16,503 nucleotides of DNA from JBCCZC01 sp039188505 (lineage in GTDB: Bacteria; Pseudomonadota; Gammaproteobacteria; Xanthomonadales; SZUA-38). The notes under the pieces are model-generated. The model searched no databases. It had not been told where the DNA came from and saw nothing but the letters and a program-made list of their open reading frames with translations. Positions 5,688 to 13,391 of this stretch are shown here, one piece after another (position 1 is the first letter of the stretch; each line of letters begins with the position of its first letter). The position numbers and the translations under genes were made by a program. The stretch spans positions 1 through 16,503 of the forward strand of contig JBCCZC010000079.1 of the NCBI GenBank assembly GCA_039188505.1. Direction: 5' to 3'.

Positions 5688-7922
5688 ATGCGTCGATGGC
5701 TACCCAGCGCGCTTCTCGCAAGCGCGTTGACCCTCCTTGTGCCGACCGCAGATGCGGCCACCGAATGCCGCCACGATCCCGCCGAGGGCCGACCGAAGAT
5801 CGGCCTCGCGCTTGGCGGCGGCGGTGCCCGCGGCTACGCGCACATCGGCGTGCTGAAGCGCCTCCACGAGCTCCGCATTCCGATCGACTACATCGCCGGG
5901 ACATCGATCGGCTCGATCACGGGCGGCATGCTCGCGGCCGGCCTGAGCGGCGAGGAGATCGAAATGGTGGCCCGCGGAATCGACTGGGTCGACATGCTCG
6001 ACGATCGCACCCCCCGGCAGGATCGAACCTTTCGCCGCAAGCTCGACGACGATCTGGCCCTGTTCGGACCACGGCTCGGCGTGGGGCCCGACGCCAAGGT
6101 CCTGCCTGCCGGGGCAATCAGCGGTCAGAAGGTCCTGTTCCTACTCGAGAGCGTGATGGGCGACCAGACCCAGGTCCGGCATTTCGACGAGCTGCCGATC
6201 CCGTTCCGGGCCGTCGCCGCCGACCTGGCGGACGGCAGCGAGGTGGTCATCGACCAGGGGAGCCCCGCGGTCGCCATGCGCGCCTCGATGGCGGTGCCCG
6301 CGGTGTTCGACCCGGTACCGTTCTACGGCAAGCTGCTCGTCGACGGCGGCATCGCCAACAACCTGCCGGTCAGCGTGGTGCGAGACATGGGCGCGGACAT
6401 CGTGATCGCGGTCGACGTCGGCAGCGGCCTCTACAGCAGTGAGGAGATCAAGACGGCCGTGGACGTGGCGGCCCAGCTCACCAACATCCTCGTCGAGAAC
6501 ACGAGCGCCCATCAGCGGAGCCTGCTCACGGACCGGGACCTGCTCCTGAGTCCTTCGCTCGGCGAGGTGGTCGGGGCCAGCGACTTCGACAAGCTCGATG
6601 AGGGTGCCGCCATCGGCTACGCGGCTGCCCTCGTGGCGGAGAAGGACCTGGCGCGTTTAACCCTCTCACCTGAGGACTATGAGCGCCATCGGGCCTACGT
6701 GACGAGCTGCGTTTCCGGGCCACCGACGATTCAATGGGTCGAGCTCGACAACCAGTCGCGCTTCCGCGATTCGATCCTGCGCCATCGCCTCGACATCGCG
6801 ATCGGCGAGCCGCTGGATGTCGGAGCGCTCGAGAGAAGCCTCCAGTCTATCTATGCCCTTGGTTTCCTCCAGATCGCCCGCTACGAGGTGCGCGAGCGGG
6901 AGGGCGAAATGGGCGTGGTCGTCCAGGTCCGCGGGGACGAGCGCGGCGGGAACCTGGTCGAGTATGGTCTCGACATCTTCGGCGAGCGCGGCACGACCAA
7001 CTTCAACTTCCGCCTCGGTTTCCTGAAGACGGACCTTGACGATTCCGGTGCCGAATTCCGGGCGCTCGCCCAGGTGGGTTCTGACGAGGGTCTGCTGGTG
7101 GAGTACTACAAGCCCTTCGGCGACTCCCTGAAGTACATCATCGAACCGCAGTTCGTCTACCAGCGCGAGCTCTTCAGCGAGTACGACGGGAAGGGCAACC
7201 AGCTGAGCCAGTTCGACGTGAAGCAATCAACGCTGCAGCTCGGACTCATCCGCGAGTTCGGCACCAAGGCCGCCGTCGCCGTGGGCGCCCGGGCATTCAC
7301 GGGGACGGCTGATCAGTTCGTCGGCGATCCGGACATCCCGGACATCGACTTCGACGGCGGCGAGTGGACCATCAGCGCCCGCTATGATCGCCTCGACAAC
7401 GCCTATTTTCCGCAGGACGGTACGGCCGTCGGCCTCGAGTACATTCACTCCAGCGACACTCTGGGCGCGGACGACGACTACAAGCAGATCATCTTCGAGG
7501 GCTACAAGTCGTGGCAGTTCGGATCGCACAACCTGATCCTTGGCGGCATCTACAACACGACGCTTGATGACAACGCGCCCGTCTACGCCCTGTTCCGCGC
7601 CGGAGGTTTCCTGCGCCTCTCGGGCTTCGACGACGGCGAGATCGCGGGCCAGCACTTCGGCATGGTGACGACGGCCTACCGCTACAGCCTCAATGCCGGC
7701 GGGCTGCTCCCCGGCTACCTCGGCGGCTCGATCGAATACGGCAACGTGGCTGAGGATCGGGCCGACATCTTCGACGAAGGCCTCCTTCACGGTAGCCTAT
7801 ACCTCGGTTTCGACACCCCGATCGGCGCCCTGTACACGGGAGTCGGCGTCGGCGAGAACGGTCGTGAGAAGTTCTTCTTCCGCATCGGCAACGTGTTCCG
7901 GCGCTCATCGCTGGGTCGCTGA
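5688..7922 (+). CDS. Patatin-like phospholipase with POTRA and outer-membrane barrel (type Vd-like)
   Basis: This encodes a 744-residue exported lipase of the PlpD/RssA-like class. A signal peptide (residues 1-24, ending PTADA) precedes the patatin domain (about 36-330). The oxyanion loop is GGGGARG (43-49), the nucleophile is Ser73 in GTSIG and the second catalytic residue is Asp219 in DGG. A POTRA-like domain follows (about 350-420, PTIQWVELDNQSRFRDS through VVVQVRG), then a BamA/TpsB-type barrel with repeated aromatic strands to the end (FFFRIGNVF). This order matches type Vd autotransporters, in which the lipase is carried out by its own barrel and may be released or remain at the surface; related proteins hydrolyse phospholipids. 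GGGAG 6 bases upstream selects the ATG at 5688 over the in-frame ATG at 5670. The gap from the preceding operon is only 43 bp, so read-through transcription is possible. Confidence 0.93.
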   Translation: MRRWLPSALLASALTLLVPTADAATECRHDPAEGRPKIGLALGGGGARGYAHIGVLKRLHELRIPIDYIAGTSIGSITGGMLAAGLSGEEIEMVARGIDWVDMLDDRTPRQDRTFRRKLDDDLALFGPRLGVGPDAKVLPAGAISGQKVLFLLESVMGDQTQVRHFDELPIPFRAVAADLADGSEVVIDQGSPAVAMRASMAVPAVFDPVPFYGKLLVDGGIANNLPVSVVRDMGADIVIAVDVGSGLYSSEEIKTAVDVAAQLTNILVENTSAHQRSLLTDRDLLLSPSLGEVVGASDFDKLDEGAAIGYAAALVAEKDLARLTLSPEDYERHRAYVTSCVSGPPTIQWVELDNQSRFRDSILRHRLDIAIGEPLDVGALERSLQSIYALGFLQIARYEVREREGEMGVVVQVRGDERGGNLVEYGLDIFGERGTTNFNFRLGFLKTDLDDSGAEFRALAQVGSDEGLLVEYYKPFGDSLKYIIEPQFVYQRELFSEYDGKGNQLSQFDVKQSTLQLGLIREFGTKAAVAVGARAFTGTADQFVGDPDIPDIDFDGGEWTISARYDRLDNAYFPQDGTAVGLEYIHSSDTLGADDDYKQIIFEGYKSWQFGSHNLILGGIYNTTLDDNAPVYALFRAGGFLRLSGFDDGEIAGQHFGMVTTAYRYSLNAGGLLPGYLGGSIEYGNVAEDRADIFDEGLLHGSLYLGFDTPIGALYTGVGVGENGREKFFFRIGNVFRRSSLGR

Positions 7923-7961
7923 CGGGCAAACGCAAGGGCGCACAAGATTGAAGGTAGGCCC

Positions 7962-8237
7962 ATGACGGACAAGGACACGGCAACGATCATGGCGCTGCTC
8001 GAGCGGCTCAGGGTATCCAGGCTCCCTCGCGCCGAGTCCCTGAAGGCGAAGGTGGATCGCGGCGAGGTGCTCGGCGACCGCGACATCGCTTTTCTGAAGC
8101 GGGTCTTCGAGGACGGGCGGCGGGTCAAGCCCCTGATCGATCGCCACCCTGAGTACCAGGACCTCGCGGCGCGCCTGGTTCATCTCTACGAGGAGATCAC
8201 GCGCAAGGCGCTCGAGAATCAGAAGGCCGCCGAGTAG
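7962..8237 (+). CDS. Small helical hypothetical protein
   Basis: This 91-residue, charged, apparently all-helical protein is cytoplasmic, with no signal peptide or hydrophobic segment. It begins MTDKDTATIMALLERLRVSR; the segment ESLKAKVDRGEVLGDRDIAFLKRVFED looks like a helix-turn-helix hairpin repeated by the following HPEYQDLAARLVHLYEEI. I recognise this as a common style of short conserved hypothetical protein but not as a named family. AAGGTAGG lies just before the ATG at 7962, supporting the start. It follows the lipase gene by 39 bp, probably in the same transcript, and is followed by a long hairpin that may end the unit. No function can be assigned. Confidence 0.75.
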   Translation: MTDKDTATIMALLERLRVSRLPRAESLKAKVDRGEVLGDRDIAFLKRVFEDGRRVKPLIDRHPEYQDLAARLVHLYEEITRKALENQKAAE

Positions 8238-8241
8238 GTCT

Positions 8242-8278
8242 GCGCTGACTCCAGGCCCGATGGGCCCGGAGTCGGCGC
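8242..8278 (+). terminator. Long hairpin ending the lipase unit
   Basis: Bases 8242-8258 pair with 8262-8278 around a 3-nt loop (GAT): a 17-bp stem with one A-C mismatch and one G-T pair, starting 4 bases after the stop of the small hypothetical gene. No T-run follows, so intrinsic termination is not certain, but the position and strength suit a transcript end. Confidence 0.55.
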
Positions 8279-8326
8279 TCGAGCTGCGGGCCGATTCACG
8301 CGGGGTACCGAACCGCCGTGACGCTT

Positions 8327-8353
8327 CCCGCCGGCAACCCGCTTGCCGGCGGG
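8327..8353. terminator. Perfect 11-bp hairpin between convergent genes
   Basis: CCCGCCGGCAA (8327-8337) and TTGCCGGCGGG (8343-8353) form a perfect 11-bp stem with a 5-nt loop (CCCGC). It lies 8 bases beyond the stop of the minus-strand DUF6515-like gene and after the plus-strand lipase unit, so it may serve as a bidirectional transcript end. There is no T-tract in either direction. A REP-like repeat is also possible, but no second copy is in this window. Confidence 0.45.
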
Positions 8354-8360
8354 CTACCGG

Positions 8361-9542
8361 TCAGGACGTCTGGGACGCCGTCGCGGAATTCTCGTCCTCT
8401 TCCGGATCGTCCACCACCATGTAGATGACGTCCGTGCCGCTGTAGAACGGCCGGTACCACGTGTCGTTGAAAACGAAGTAGGTGATGTTCTCGACCGTTC
8501 TCGATTCAGCGCCGTCGGGCACATAGTCGACCTGCGCGCCGACGGGAGCCTCGACGGTCTTGAAGGTGGGCTCGCCGCCCTCCGCTTCGGGCGGCTGAAC
8601 CTCGTAGTAGGCGCCGTTCGAGTAGCCGTAGTCCTGCTCGTTGACCGTCACGTTCACCACCTGGCTAGGGGGCGCCTGCACGGTCGCTCCCGTCGGCGGA
8701 GCGACGACCGTATAGGAACCACTCGGCGCCGACGTGTAGTAGTAGCCGTTGGCGTAGTAGTAGGTCGTGGTGCCGACGTAGACCGTCTCATAGCGAGGCG
8801 GGAGCGATGCGATGGACGCGCCGATCACCATGCCCGCGGCAAGGACCCACCAATCGTCATCCCACCAGTCGTTGTAGTAGCCGTGGTAGTGATGGTGGTA
8901 GTCATCCCAGTAGTTCTCGAAGGCGTCAGCCCGCGAATCGACCCGGTCGGACCTGCCCTCCTGGCGCGAGTCCGTCCGGTCGGTCCGCCCATCCTGTCGA
9001 TCCTCGACCCGATCGGATCGTTCGCCGGCATTGTTCTCGCGCCGCTCATTGCGATCGGAAGAACGGTCGGATCGTGTATCCCCACGGTCGGCCTGACGAT
9101 CGCCGGCATTCTGCTGACGCTGGTCCCGCGACCCGCTGCGATCACCCTGGCGGGCGGTGGCATTGTCGCGCGTCTGGGACCGGCCGTCCCCACCGGCGCG
9201 GCCGTAGTTCTGGGATCGCTGCTGCGCCGACGAGGCCGTCGGGCGTGTGCCCTGATAGCTCCCACGGCTGCGCCCGAACTGACCGGTGGAGGAAAATCCG
9301 CCGCTCGAATAACGATAGTTCGCCTGGCTGCGGCTACCGGCAGTCTGACGCGAACGCGTCGATGCTCCGGCACCATAGCGGCCCTGGACGCTGCCGGCGC
9401 CCCGCGCGCCGCCACCGCGCTGGTAGCCACCGCCGCCGCGGCTTCGATTCTGGGCATCGGCGATCGAGAACAGGATCAGCGCCAGGCAGCCCCCGACGAC
9501 GACAAGCATCCGGCGGCGGTCGGTTTTCGATTGATCGGTCAT
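8361..9542 (-). CDS. DUF6515-like secreted protein with long Arg/Asp/Gln-rich low-complexity region
   Basis: This encodes a 393-residue exported protein. A signal peptide (VVVGGCLALILFSIADAQ, cleavage near residue 30) is followed by some 175 residues of low-complexity sequence. First comes a Gly/Arg/Ser/Tyr part (31-120), then a strongly charged part built from repeated D-R units such as SDRVEDRQDGRTDRTDSR (about 130-206). Next is an aromatic, His/Asp-rich patch, YWDDYHHHYHGYYNDWWDDDWW (residues 211-232, positions 8910-8845 approximately), a hydrophobic segment (WVLAAGMVIGASIASL) and a Tyr-rich tail (YYYANGYYYTSAP, SNGAYYEV) typical of the DUF6515 style. The final part, DYVPDGAESRTVENITYFVFNDTWYRPFY, repeats the small beta motif. 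AGGAG 7 bases upstream favours ATG 9542; a GTG at 9548 overlapping the previous stop is also possible. The function is unknown; the His/Asp patch could bind metal (inference). Confidence 0.78.
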   Translation of the reverse strand: MTDQSKTDRRRMLVVVGGCLALILFSIADAQNRSRGGGGYQRGGGARGAGSVQGRYGAGASTRSRQTAGSRSQANYRYSSGGFSSTGQFGRSRGSYQGTRPTASSAQQRSQNYGRAGGDGRSQTRDNATARQGDRSGSRDQRQQNAGDRQADRGDTRSDRSSDRNERRENNAGERSDRVEDRQDGRTDRTDSRQEGRSDRVDSRADAFENYWDDYHHHYHGYYNDWWDDDWWVLAAGMVIGASIASLPPRYETVYVGTTTYYYANGYYYTSAPSGSYTVVAPPTGATVQAPPSQVVNVTVNEQDYGYSNGAYYEVQPPEAEGGEPTFKTVEAPVGAQVDYVPDGAESRTVENITYFVFNDTWYRPFYSGTDVIYMVVDDPEEDENSATASQTS

Positions 9543-9544
9543 CT

Positions 9545-10264
9545 TCACTCTCCTGCCGGCTGCACGAATTCGGTCCGAAGCGCACCATCGGGTAGCTCAG
9601 CCCTGAAGGTGAATGCATCGACAGCGGGCGCGAAGTCCCAGTCGCTGAAGACGATCGCCTGCTGCGGAGATCCTTCGATGTCGCGGAAATTCACCACGGA
9701 CTTGCAGAGCAAGTTGCCGTTGTCCGCGTCGATCCAGATCTGCCAATCCTCGGACTCCCCCCGGAACAGGAGGTGGTCACAGGCCCTGCCGTCGACATCG
9801 TGAACCCCGAGGTGCCGCGCGGTGACGACGCGCTCTTCGAATTCCCGGTAGAGGCTGCGGTTGAAGATGCCGCCAAGCGGCAAGCGCACCCCGTGGCGCT
9901 CCTCGATGCCGTCGATGACCTCGTCCACCGGGCCCTCGAAGGGGACGGATACGTAGATGTTTGCCAGCTCGTCCAGGAGCGTGACCGCTTTCCCGTCGAA
10001 CCAGAAGCGTTTGGCACTCAGGTCGTCGCCGTAGTCGATGAAGAGACCGTCCCGCCGCGAGTGAACGACGTCGGCAGCGCCGGAGTACTGGACCTTCATG
10101 CCGTCCACGAGGATGACGTCGAAGACCTTCTCGATATGCACGCTGAACGCATCGGCCTGCTCGAGCCTTTCGGCAGCCGCGCGGAAGATCTCGACCGGGT
10201 CCGGTTGATCCTGAGCGGCGACGGCGGTGCTCAGAAGAGCCGCCACGATTCCTAGCATGCGCAT
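9545..10264 (-). CDS. DUF2092-type periplasmic protein
   Basis: This encodes a 239-residue exported protein with a signal peptide (MRMLGIVAALLSTAVAAQ, cleavage near 18). The mature chain starts PDPVEIFRAAAERLEQADAFSVHIEKVFDVI and contains RRDGLFIDYGDDLSAKRFWFDGKAVTLLDELANIYVSVP, GRACDHLLFRGESEDWQIWIDADNGNLLCKSVV and a closing strand. This matches DUF2092 predicted periplasmic proteins, whose incomplete-barrel fold resembles LolA/LolB lipoprotein carriers; a hydrophobic-ligand carrier role is inferred from the fold. The ATG at 10264 has GAGGG 8 bases upstream; a longer start at 10300 would spoil the signal peptide. It lies 2 bases before the DUF6515-like gene (or overlaps it if the GTG is used), so the two are one transcription unit, and DUF2092/DUF6515 genes being adjacent suggests joint work in the envelope. 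Confidence 0.85.
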   Translation of the reverse strand: MRMLGIVAALLSTAVAAQDQPDPVEIFRAAAERLEQADAFSVHIEKVFDVILVDGMKVQYSGAADVVHSRRDGLFIDYGDDLSAKRFWFDGKAVTLLDELANIYVSVPFEGPVDEVIDGIEERHGVRLPLGGIFNRSLYREFEERVVTARHLGVHDVDGRACDHLLFRGESEDWQIWIDADNGNLLCKSVVNFRDIEGSPQQAIVFSDWDFAPAVDAFTFRAELPDGALRTEFVQPAGE

Positions 10265-10326
10265 GCTGATGTCCCTCTCGTCCTGAACCGATGCCCGCAT
10301 CGTCTCGCATCGACTACCCGCTCGGC

Positions 10327-10376
10327 AATCAGGCCGACCTGATTCGGTCCGCGGCGGGCTGGATGAAATCCAACCC
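10327..10376. promoter_or_regulatory. Two dyads in the divergent DUF2092/MscS intergenic region
   Basis: The 286-bp space between the divergent genes contains AATCAGG-CCGA-CCTGATT (10327-10344), a perfect 7-bp inverted repeat. Just after it is GGGCTGGAT-GAA-ATCCAACCC (10356-10376), 9-bp arms with one mismatch. The first is a plausible operator and the second a hairpin in either transcript. No confident sigma-70 promoter was found in the rest of this space. Confidence 0.3.
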
Positions 10377-10550
10377 AGCGATGCGACTGGACCACCAGCG
10401 GTCTATCCCCATTGCGACAGGAGCTGGGCGGTGAACGGCGACGGGCGCGTGACCGCGACGATCGCGGCGGCCTTCCAGGAATGGCCACGTCCGGTGGCCC
10501 GCACGCCATGACGAGTCCCTCATGCAGCGCGCCGATAATAGGTGGTCATG

Positions 10551-12707
10551 ATGCGACGGTTACACGCATGGCTGTCGATCCTTGGTCTGCTGATCCTGGC
10601 GCCGGGTACCGCTGACGCGCTTACCGCCGCGGAAGTGGTCGAGATCGAGCGTTCGCTCTCCGCGGTCGAGGGCGGTTGGGAGTCGCTCCGGACCGATCAG
10701 GACAGGCTGTTGACCACCGCCGCGAACCTGGAGGAACAGTCGCAGCGGCTGGAGCAGTGCGTCCGCGATGCCGAAGCGGAGCTCGGGGAACTGGCGTCCG
10801 CCCTCGCCCCGGCCCTGGAGCCTGGCACGGACACGGCAGAGCAGCGATCGCTCGTCTATGCCCGCCTCCAGGACACGGTTGTCGAGTGTCGGGTTCTCAC
10901 CGCCCGCGTGTCGGCCTGGCAGCGACGGATCAGCGAATCCCTGACCCAGGAGCGCTCGCTCAATCTCATCGAAACGGTGGCCTGGTGGCGCCAGAGCGAG
11001 GGGACCGCCGAGTTTCGCAGCGCCGCGGCCTGGTTGCTGATGATCCTCCTTGCCACGTTGCCGCTCGCCTTCCGGCGTCGAGCCGGCGGCCAGCCCCGAA
11101 CCTCGACGATGGCCTGGCTCCAGCCACCGGCCGTGGCCATTCTGCTGGCGGCGCCGGGCCTGGCCCTGGCATGGATCCTCGACAGCGTCGGCGTTCTAGG
11201 GGGCGTCAGTTTCAAGACCATCGGCCCGTTCCTGCTGCTTGCGCTCCTGACCCTCGGCGCCCTCGACGCGCTCGCGCAGGCGGACGAACGACGGCTACCG
11301 CGATCCATCGGCTTCTGGATCCTGCTGATGTTCGCTGCCGGCATCACCGGCCATCTCACCGGCCCCTTCCCGGACCCCCTGGTCGGCACGCTCGCCTGGG
11401 ACGCCGCTTCTGCCCTGCCGGTGCTGCTGCTCATCGTCGCGGGCGGCGGTCTCCTCATGAGTCTGCGGAAGGCCTTTCCCGATGACGGCGTCATCCGTTC
11501 CACGAGCATGCTGCTGCTGGGCCTGATGGGTGTCGCCCTGGTCGCCTGGTTCGCGTCCCGGATCAATCTTGCGTGGTTCCTCGTCAACGGCCTGCTCGGT
11601 ACCGTCCTCTGGCTGGTGCTCGGCTATTGGCTCTTCCGGCTGCTGCAGCACTGGCTCGATCAGCTGGACGTGGGCGAATCGCGGCTCCAGCGGTGGCTGC
11701 GCCGCTCCAGCGCCGTCGCCCCGGGCCAGCCCGTCCCGGGCGTTGGCTGGCTCCGGATCTCGGTCACGCTGGGCATTCTGCTCGGCCTCGTGACGGTCAT
11801 CGATCGCGCCTGGCGGCTCGAGGCCTTCGGGATCCCAAACGTAGAGGATCTGCTCCGCAGCGGCGTGCAGATCGGTCAGGTCCAGGTCGTCCCCTGGGAC
11901 GTGTTCATCGGCGTCCTCGTCTTCGCGCTGCTGCTGACGATCTCCCAACGCATCAAGAACGCGGTTTCTCGCAGCCTGGTGAAGAGCGGCGCCATGGGGC
12001 TGCGGTCCGCGGACGCCGTGGTCACGGTCTTCGGCTATATCGGGGCGGCGATCGCGGCCCTGATCGGCCTGTCTGTCGCCGGGTTCAGCTTCGGAAGCCT
12101 GGCGGTCATCGCCGGCGCCCTGTCGGTGGGGATCGGCTTCGGCCTGCAGAACATCGTCAACAACTTCGTCTCGGGCCTCATCCTGCTCTTCGAGCGGCCG
12201 ATCAAGCAGGGCGACTGGGTAAAGATCGGCGACGCTCAGGGCCTCGTCACGCGCATCAAGGTCCGCTCGACCGAGATCCAGCAGTTCGACCGTTCGGAAC
12301 TCATCGTCCCCAACTCCGAACTCGTTGCCGGGCGGGTGACGAACATGACGCTCCATGATGCGGTCGGCCGCCTGATCATCCCGGTCGGCGTGGCCTACGG
12401 TAGCGACGTCGAGCAGGTGCGCGAGATCCTCTGGACCGTGGTGCGCGCGCAGCCGGCCGTCATCCAGGACGGGCGCAATGCACCCAAGGTCCTGTTCTGG
12501 GCCTTCGGCGACAGCGCTCTGGAATTCGAGGTCCGCTGCTACCTCCGGGACATCGGCGCCGTGCTCGACGCGCGCAGCGACCTGCACTTCGCCATCGAGC
12601 GCGCGCTCCGCGAAGCGGATATCGAGATTCCGTTCCCGCAGCGCGTCGTCCATATGGCCGCGAACGATCGGGCCGAACGCAGCGACACCGAGCCGGGAGA
12701 CCCGTGA
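10551..12707 (+). CDS. Large MscS-family mechanosensitive ion channel
   Basis: This encodes a 718-residue inner-membrane channel, larger than MscS (286) and smaller than MscK. A signal peptide (residues 1-23) is followed by a periplasmic coiled-coil region (about 25-150, Glu/Gln/Arg-rich) and several membrane helices (about 160-175, 192-212, 222-242, 252-268, 285-305, 318-370, 400-418, 450-465). The MscS domain (about 488-702) includes the pore helix SLAVIAGALSVGIGFGLQNIVNNFVSGLILLFERPIKQGD (516-555), with alternating Ala/Gly packing. The beta domain WVKIGDAQGLVTRIKVRSTEIQQFDRSELIVPNSEL follows, and the C-terminal domain closes at EADIEIPFPQRVVHM. Such channels release solutes under hypo-osmotic shock. 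ATG 10551 has AGGTGG at 5-base spacing; ATG 10548 and GTG 10542 are in frame, but the ribosome site would be too close. It is divergent from the DUF2092 gene. Confidence 0.92.
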   Translation: MRRLHAWLSILGLLILAPGTADALTAAEVVEIERSLSAVEGGWESLRTDQDRLLTTAANLEEQSQRLEQCVRDAEAELGELASALAPALEPGTDTAEQRSLVYARLQDTVVECRVLTARVSAWQRRISESLTQERSLNLIETVAWWRQSEGTAEFRSAAAWLLMILLATLPLAFRRRAGGQPRTSTMAWLQPPAVAILLAAPGLALAWILDSVGVLGGVSFKTIGPFLLLALLTLGALDALAQADERRLPRSIGFWILLMFAAGITGHLTGPFPDPLVGTLAWDAASALPVLLLIVAGGGLLMSLRKAFPDDGVIRSTSMLLLGLMGVALVAWFASRINLAWFLVNGLLGTVLWLVLGYWLFRLLQHWLDQLDVGESRLQRWLRRSSAVAPGQPVPGVGWLRISVTLGILLGLVTVIDRAWRLEAFGIPNVEDLLRSGVQIGQVQVVPWDVFIGVLVFALLLTISQRIKNAVSRSLVKSGAMGLRSADAVVTVFGYIGAAIAALIGLSVAGFSFGSLAVIAGALSVGIGFGLQNIVNNFVSGLILLFERPIKQGDWVKIGDAQGLVTRIKVRSTEIQQFDRSELIVPNSELVAGRVTNMTLHDAVGRLIIPVGVAYGSDVEQVREILWTVVRAQPAVIQDGRNAPKVLFWAFGDSALEFEVRCYLRDIGAVLDARSDLHFAIERALREADIEIPFPQRVVHMAANDRAERSDTEPGDP

Positions 12708-12824
12708 TTGCCGGCTCGCTCATGGGGATCCGCATCGTCGTCGCCGGCCGCGAATCGATGGACCGGCGCTAGCCTTCGCGAGGCACAGAGCCATCGTTTC
12801 CCGCCGACCTCGGCGACGCGGTCG

Positions 12825-13247
12825 CTACGCCTCGCCAGCCGCGCGAACCACACGCCGGATCTTCCGGGCGATCGCGGTGTGGAACCGGCACTGCACCTCT
12901 CCCGAGCACCGCTCGTCGAAGTCTCCGGCATCGAACTCGATCAGCAGCTGACCTTCGCTAGGGATCGATAGCTGCAGCCGGTCGATGTGTTCCGAGGCGA
13001 GGGGCAGGTTGACCACCGGGCGCGAGAACGCAAAGGCGACGAAGCGGGTCCGGGTGACGGCGATCGAGCCGGCGAAGGTCGATTTCTTGAGGCTGTGGAA
13101 GCGGCCCGGTCCGCGGAAACGGCGCAGGGTGAGGAGCCCGCGCAAGCCCTCGTCGAGGAGCACGATCGATTCGGCCTCGAGGACTTCCCGCTGGGCTCTC
13201 GGCACCTTTCCGAGGCCGAACCAGCGATAAAGCAGACTCTTCCTCAC
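12825..13247 (-). CDS. Hypothetical protein with beta-rich PH-like layout
   Basis: This encodes a 140-residue protein with no signal peptide or membrane helix. The segments ESIVLLDEGLRGLLTLRRFRGPGR, STFAGSIAVTRTRFVAFAFSRPVVNLPL, HIDRLQLSIPSEGQLLIEFDAGDF and GEVQCRFHTAIARKIRRVVRAA run as alternating strands followed by a C-terminal basic helix, like a PH or bacterial PH-like fold. I have seen similar hypothetical proteins but cannot name a family. GTG at 13247 is chosen because AGGATGG lies 7-8 bases upstream and no in-frame ATG precedes it. It is convergent with the MscS gene and divergent from the DUF6249-like gene. Its function is unknown. Confidence 0.7.
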   Translation of the reverse strand: MRKSLLYRWFGLGKVPRAQREVLEAESIVLLDEGLRGLLTLRRFRGPGRFHSLKKSTFAGSIAVTRTRFVAFAFSRPVVNLPLASEHIDRLQLSIPSEGQLLIEFDAGDFDERCSGEVQCRFHTAIARKIRRVVRAAGEA

Positions 13248-13329
13248 GCTTCCATCCTACGCCTTGCGCGCTTCGGGCACATCCGCCGGCCCGGGTAGAA
13301 TCAAGCGCGAGGGGCCGGTCCGGCACGGC

Positions 13330-13356
13330 TGCAACCGGTTGCTGCCGGCTCTCGTC
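13330..13356 (+). promoter_or_regulatory. Candidate ECF sigma promoter (TGCAACC-N16-CGTC)
   Basis: TGCAACC (13330-13336) and CGTC (13353-13356) match the common ECF pattern of an AAC-containing -35 and a CGT-containing -10, at 16 bp from the end of the longer -35. The transcription start would be about 13363, leaving roughly 29 bases before the ATG at 13392. The -35 sits in a perfect 12-bp palindrome, GCAACCGGTTGC (13331-13342), and GCAACCG recurs at 13364-13370. Since the second gene downstream is an ECF sigma factor, autoregulation is a natural reading (inference). A housekeeping -10, TAGAAT (13296-13301), also lies upstream with a poor -35. Confidence 0.45.
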
Positions 13357-13391
13357 AAAGTGAGCAACCGTCAACAGAGCAGGTAGTGGCG

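Noticed and set aside
4520..5761. 413-codon open frame on the minus strand
   Set aside because: It runs antisense across three separately recognisable, coupled plus-strand genes.
8343..9803. 486-codon open frame on the plus strand
   Set aside because: It lies antisense to the DUF6515-like and DUF2092 genes, which have signal peptides, ribosome sites and recognisable composition; the translation is Val/Arg-rich shadow sequence without a plausible start signal.
10431..10511. 26-residue GTG frame with AGGAG upstream in the DUF2092-MscS space
   Set aside because: It has a good ribosome site and reads VNGDGRVTATIAAAFQEW, but is too short to support without conservation data and ends 39 bp before the MscS start.
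11295..12653. 452-codon open frame on the minus strand
   Set aside because: It is antisense to the MscS pore domain; its His/Asp/Gln-rich translation is typical of reverse-strand shadows in GC-rich genes.
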